From assembly GCA_019095985.1 (NCBI GenBank), contig CM032665.1, forward strand, positions 40,531,187 through 40,595,186: 64,000 bases of DNA. The letters run 5' to 3'. This document shows, one piece after another, positions 59,523-64,000 of the stretch. Origin of the DNA: Streblospio benedicti (lineage: Eukaryota > Annelida > Polychaeta > Spionida > Spionidae). The stretch's first letter is position 1. Every line of letters starts with the position of its first letter. The position numbers were made by a program, and so were the translations under genes. The notes beneath the pieces are model-generated. The model searched no databases and was not told where the DNA came from. It worked only from the letters and a program-made list of their open reading frames with translations.

Positions 59523-61282
59523 ATGGCATCTGAAGCCTCCAGTGGAACAGCAATTGTGGCTGAGATAGCTTCTCATGAATTAAAGTTTAGAGAAGGTAAT
59601 ATTCATAAAATGTGCTAAAGAAATTTCATACATTCAATTAGACTAAAGTTCTGAAGTCTGAAGTGGCAGATAAAACATGAAATTCTATTTTTTTTTTTTT
59701 AATGCATTTTAATTTCTCAACAAGAATAAGTAAATTAGGTGATGGATGAAGACTGATTAACTAATAGTAATAGAACCTTTATATTGAATCCCATCGCATG
59801 AATTACATTTATATAGTACAGTAATATTGAACACGCCAACAGATCTGTCTATTGGGAAAAAAAAAATCTCACTTTTTGAAAATAATTTTAGAGACAATCA
59901 CTTTCTTTTAAATGTGGATGAAATAGTATACAAATTGTGTTCGATATTAGATAAATTGTGTTTTGTTTTAGGACAATTCCTGCAGCCGCGGGAGCTTGTC
60001 CTTTACAGCCTGATGAAGACGACGGCCAATCCACTGATGAACCCCAAGAACCGGAACCTGGACTACAGCACGGACACCAAGGCTGTGGTCGCATGGAACG
60101 CTGCCATCGTGTGTAGGACGCTCAATAGGATATACAGGTTGGTACAATGCTCAATACAATATGAAGGAAGAATTGCTTAGAAGTTTATCTAGAAAATTCT
60201 ATTGAAAATAAACCTATTTATAGTAAAGCTGCCAGTGCAAAAATTCAAGTAGATGCCAAGTTTTTAACTTCAAAATGTTTTCTTCAAAGTTTTCAATATG
60301 CTCGTACTCATATGAATGGCACACATTACAATTTCAGTGTATCAATTTGGCTATGATGAACTGACCAAATAGTTAAATCAATACAATAACAGAGTGTATT
60401 TTCTGATTTATACATATATATTTAATGCCCATATATTGCAAAAAAATTACAAGATCATCATATACTTAACTTTGTGTTTTACACCAGTGGCTGTTAAAGT
60501 AAGGGTTTTCTTGAAATTTTTGTGCATCCCCATTTAAAGAATTGTTGGAAACGTGAGCCTTCAATTATAGCAATAAAGACTAGAGTAGTTACAGGACAGA
60601 ATAATTACGATAGAAGTCAAAAAGAAAAATGAACTAATTATTGTACCATTTCCAGGTCTCGACATACAGAAGAAGACTTCCTTCAATATGTGTGGTGCAT
60701 GTTGAATATGGGAGATGAGAAAAACCCTAATAAAGTGGGCTTATTTGACGGCCTGCCGAGGATCGACTACTTTGCGCCATATGTTGACCTCTTTTTGTCT
60801 CACTGCTCTTATCAACTGGTAAAATCATACAATACTACCAAAATACTACCCAACATACGCCTTAATACTACCAAAATACTACCAAACCTTGATCATGTAA
60901 AGCCATTTGCTTCGCGATGGGAACCAATTATCTTAAATTCTGATGAGATATATGGATATCTTGAGCCGATTCTCCCTTCATGATAATTTATCCCCCCCCC
61001 AAAAATCTCACTGATATGACAATTTCTTCTTATGCACAAGGGGTCTAGCTCTTATTTCAGTTGGTTATTGTGAAGTTAGATGCAACAGCTTTTCTAACTG
61101 AAAGCGTTATTTCATTATATGATATAGCGAAATATTTTCATGCAGGTAAAAATCCTCAATGGAGCTAGCGTGCCACACATAAGAGAGGTGGCCGAAGAGG
61201 CGATGCGTGTCTGCCGTACACTGCTGGACGGAGACGCGGCATCATTGATGCCAGCGAAACCACTGGTGGTCACGCAGCTCAG
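59523..61282 (+). CDS. Unrecognised multi-exon protein, 5' part (four coding exons seen)
   Basis: Exons 59523-59595, 59972-60137, 60656-60818 and 61146-61282 join in frame with good GT/AG sites and encode about 180 residues from the ATG of MASEASSGTAIVAEIASHEL. An acceptor just before (TTTATTTTAG, ending at 59514) implies an upstream 5' UTR exon. Exon 2 encodes QPRELVLYSLMKTTANPLMN and AVVAWNAAIVCRTLNRIYR. Exon 3 encodes EDFLQYVWCMLNMGDEK and PRIDYFAPYVDLFLSHCSY. Exon 4 encodes VPHIREVAEEAMRVCRTLL. It looks soluble and mostly helical; I see no known domain. The last exon ends with AG before GTGCGCC, so the gene probably continues past the window; read-through into that intron would stop about 19 residues later. 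It starts about 500 bases from the divergent ARM-TIR-SAM gene. Confidence 0.75.
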
Positions 61283-61782
61283 GTGCGCCACTAAACTGAT
61301 CGTGGAACGTGTATTTTTCATAAGTACAGTACTGATTTAGGGGAATTAAGGACAAGGAATTTTAGCCGAATATTTCAAATTTCAAGCGAACGAGCGAATC
61401 AAAGCGAGGAAATAAATAAAGGGCGAATGGTAACTTCTTATTTTACCCGCCTTACTAGACATTTGCAATAATACGTGAAATTCGCGAAAGAAGCGAACTC
61501 TAAACTTCTCAAAATTCGTGAAATTCGTGAAATATGCGTGAATTGTGATAATAACCAGCACGTCATGACCTTATATTACACAAATTCTGAGGAAAAAAAA
61601 GAATTTCAAGAATGACGTTCACAGTTGATTCTGTGAATTCCCAAATTTTTTCGTGTTCTTTGCTAAATAAGTTTCAGGCCTCAAGCTGGCATCACACAAC
61701 TGTCTTTTTTGGGGATGAGAATTTGCACAAAATTCCCTGTCCTTATATCCCAATCAGTGCTGTAGATGGCAGACATGTTCTG

Positions 61783-61785
61783 TGA

Positions 61786-61817
<32 letters not shown>

Positions 61818-62460
61818 TTTCAGTTATAAAACACTCAAGTCCCATTTTACAAAAGATTGGCCCTGATGGGACTTAAAATGACTTATTTTGACATTTTAAG
61901 ACCTAATTGAACAGCATAGTAAAACCAACAAAAAAACTAACAGTATTCTAAAATAATTTTAAGTGTAGGATGTAGATATCATTATTATGTGTTCTATTGT
62001 ATGCTGTTAAGATTTTTTTTAAAATAATGAGCATCATTTAGAAAATGTAGTCTAATAAATCCAACTAGTTCTTAGATTCACCAATTAAACCGAGCAGTAT
62101 ATTTAAAATCATGTTCCTTTTGCCATGTGGGCTACTTCCCAAGCAGATTCATGGCTCGGAGCGATGCGGTTTGTGTAAAATTTGTCTTCATGTACAACAT
62201 GTTAAAATTGTAACTTGTAAAAGAAAGCAATAATAAAATACATACTATTTACGTATCAACTTAATCATATTTTTCTGTACAATAATGCTTGAATAGATAG
62301 TTGTATCATATGTAACATACATTACGTTTGGCGTTTTGGCTGCTCTGATGTTATTTGGTAAAGTTTTCCATATATTAGCACAGGCATATTAGAATGTACT
62401 CCTAAAATAGTTAGTATTAATTTCACATGTTACAGACATAATTCAACTTTTTTCAAGTTT
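61783..62460 (-). mobile_element. LINE 3'-end remnant with poly(A) tail
   Basis: On the minus strand, near 62290-62415, a frame encodes FRSTF, a stop, then YACANIWKTLPNNIRAAKTP. This matches the common pattern near the end of LINE ORF2 (RSFxxAxxxLWNxLPxxIR). About 480 bases of noncoding sequence follow, ending AATAAATTT and a poly(A) run that appears on the plus strand as T at 61784-61810. The frame is decayed and only the 3' part is present. Confidence 0.45.
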
Positions 62461-63361
62461 TGAAGTTTGCATCTTCACATGGTTAACTTTCCAAACTGGA
62501 AATATGATGTGAGTTCCAACAAACTTATTCTTTGGCAACCGCTGGCAACGAAACCTCATGTTGCTCAAAAGGTAAAGTTATTCTTATACTTACAATGCTT
62601 ATATTATCCATACAGCAGAGTCTATTTTAGGGCGCGAAATGCGTAATTCTCTGGTTAAATAACACACTGATTCAATGATTTTTCAAAACACCTTCATTTA
62701 CAGATGATATTAAACTTTATTAACCTAGTTCGAAAATTTTAATGAGCAGTGCGAATCAGCGTAATAATCCAACAAAAATGATCCTCGATTGAAACTAGAT
62801 AATGCATCGTCAAAGATAAATATTTTATTTACAAAAAAACGAATTCGAACAATGCAGACATATCATAAACGCACACACTGCCTTTAACAGCAGCTGTGAG
62901 CTGCTGGCTGGCTGCCAGTTATTTATAGTACAGGTGCTGCATTGAAGGTGCTGCTTTTTGTGTCTGCCTGAGAATCAATATTGCTCATAAACAGTATTAC
63001 GCAACATGATTAAGTAAACGGCGCCGGGAAATATTTGCTTTTGATTAGACAGATATCATAATAAAATGGAAAGTGTGAACCCTTGTATACTAGCAATCTG
63101 ATACTAAGTCTTGTAAATATCAAAACAATAAATGTAGTATTGAAAATATCTATTGTGTTCAAAATCTTATAGAATGTTAAACAACAATATTATTGATACA
63201 TTTGATATAAACACAAAACACTCAATATTTTTGTCAATTTAGAAGTTAGGTTGTTATAATTGAATTATATTTACATGTAAAAATATCCTTTTGCACCCAC
63301 CCATGAAATAATCCCCAGAATGGCCCAAATGCTCTAAAAACAACTTCTAATTTTCAAAATT

Positions 63362-63383
63362 GTCTGGGGGCATGCCCCCAGAC
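63362..63383. repeat. Perfect 22-bp palindrome (core TGGGGGCATGCCCCCA)
   Basis: The palindrome GTC-TGGGGGCATGCCCCCA-GAC is self-complementary with no spacer. It is followed by GACCCC and a C run. Such sequences are common at the ends of small repeats in invertebrate genomes; I see no other element parts. Confidence 0.8.
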
Positions 63384-64000
63384 CCCTAAGCATGGCGGGG
63401 TCCCCCCCGCTTTTCCGGTGACACTGTACCCACTTTTTTCAAGTATATGAGAACAAAGTCTCACTTTTTGTTTTTTTTCAATAAAATAGATTATCCATAA
63501 AGTTGGGCTCCATATCATGTAACTCTAGTTAATTCAAGCAAATGACCTTTTCTTTTCCCTGTCATTTACAAATGTATATTAAAAATTTCCCTGATAACTA
63601 AAAATTTCAAATGACTTAATTTTTTTGAATTTACTACCTTCATGTTTCAGATAAATGTATACAAAGTTACAAGAATTTATAATACAAATTTTAATTGGTT
63701 ATTTCACATGTTTTTCTAATATTGTTTGTTTCTAAAAAAATCAAAATAATTCATTGGTATAATTCTGGACATTTATTATATTCTGTTATGGACAAATACT
63801 GAACGCTTAAAAATTCTCAAAAAAACTCGATATTTGGTGACATGGATTTGCTTGATTAAGTCTAATTTCCAAAATAATAGAAATGTTTCTGTGTTGCATC
63901 CGTTAAATTAATTGAGTACAATGTAGATAGATATAGGTAGATGCTTGTTTCGAATTTGATTTTAAATTGTTTAATATTTTAATTTATTAATGTTACAATA

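Larger units (their letters stand above)
61283..64000. other. Downstream intron or flank of the plus-strand gene
   Basis: After the fourth exon I find no exon that clearly continues the frame. The stretch holds the LINE remnant, a 22-bp perfect palindrome with G/C runs at 63362-63383, and AT-rich sequence. Confidence 0.4.

Noticed and set aside
62449-62573. Fifth exon of the unknown plus-strand gene ending at AAAAG/GTAAAG (62570)
   Set aside because: The possible acceptors either give stop codons in the required phase or are weak, so the frame cannot be continued with confidence.

Overview
The window looks like nuclear DNA of a marine invertebrate animal. It is AT-rich (roughly two-thirds A+T by eye), has canonical GT-AG introns, small phase-consistent exons, tRNA-derived SINEs and many foldback (MITE-like) elements. 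A single gene with the combined features of vertebrate tau, MAP2 and MAP4 suggests an animal that branched off before the vertebrate duplications. I cannot tell an ambulacrarian, cephalochordate or spiralian apart from sequence alone.

Layout. (1) About 5.7-41.3 kb is one large minus-strand gene for a tau/MAP2/MAP4-family protein. I could join 16 coding exons in a continuous frame (3024 nt, 1007 residues): a short N-terminal exon at 40.8 kb, one 1.6-kb acidic exon at 32-33.6 kb, proline/alanine-rich linkers, 11 microtubule-binding repeats at one repeat per exon, and a C-terminal exon at 5.7 kb. (2) Two intronless plus-strand genes are nested in its introns, antisense to it. At 9.5-11.9 kb, in the last intron, lies an 806-codon ORF with 18 tandem tau-type repeats. 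At 26.5-29.0 kb lies a C2H2 zinc-finger gene with about 28 fingers and a frameshift near its end. (3) About 41.3-48.5 kb is intergenic and repeat-bearing. (4) At 48.5-59.0 kb on the minus strand is an 18-exon gene that joins without a frame break (2649 nt, 882 residues): signal peptide, Thr/Ser-rich mucin-like ectodomain, one membrane helix, armadillo-like helical region, TIR domain and C-terminal SAM domain. (5) From 59.5 kb on the plus strand, head to head with it, starts an unrecognised multi-exon gene that seems to leave the window. (6) The end holds a LINE 3' remnant and AT-rich sequence.

The two strongest novelty candidates are the membrane-anchored ARM-TIR-SAM protein, which keeps the glutamate that is catalytic in SARM1-type TIR NADases, and the antisense tau-repeat array gene inside the tau gene itself. 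The first may be a surface receptor with a SARM1-like effector; the second may be a multivalent microtubule binder or filament former. Both functions are inferred from domains only.
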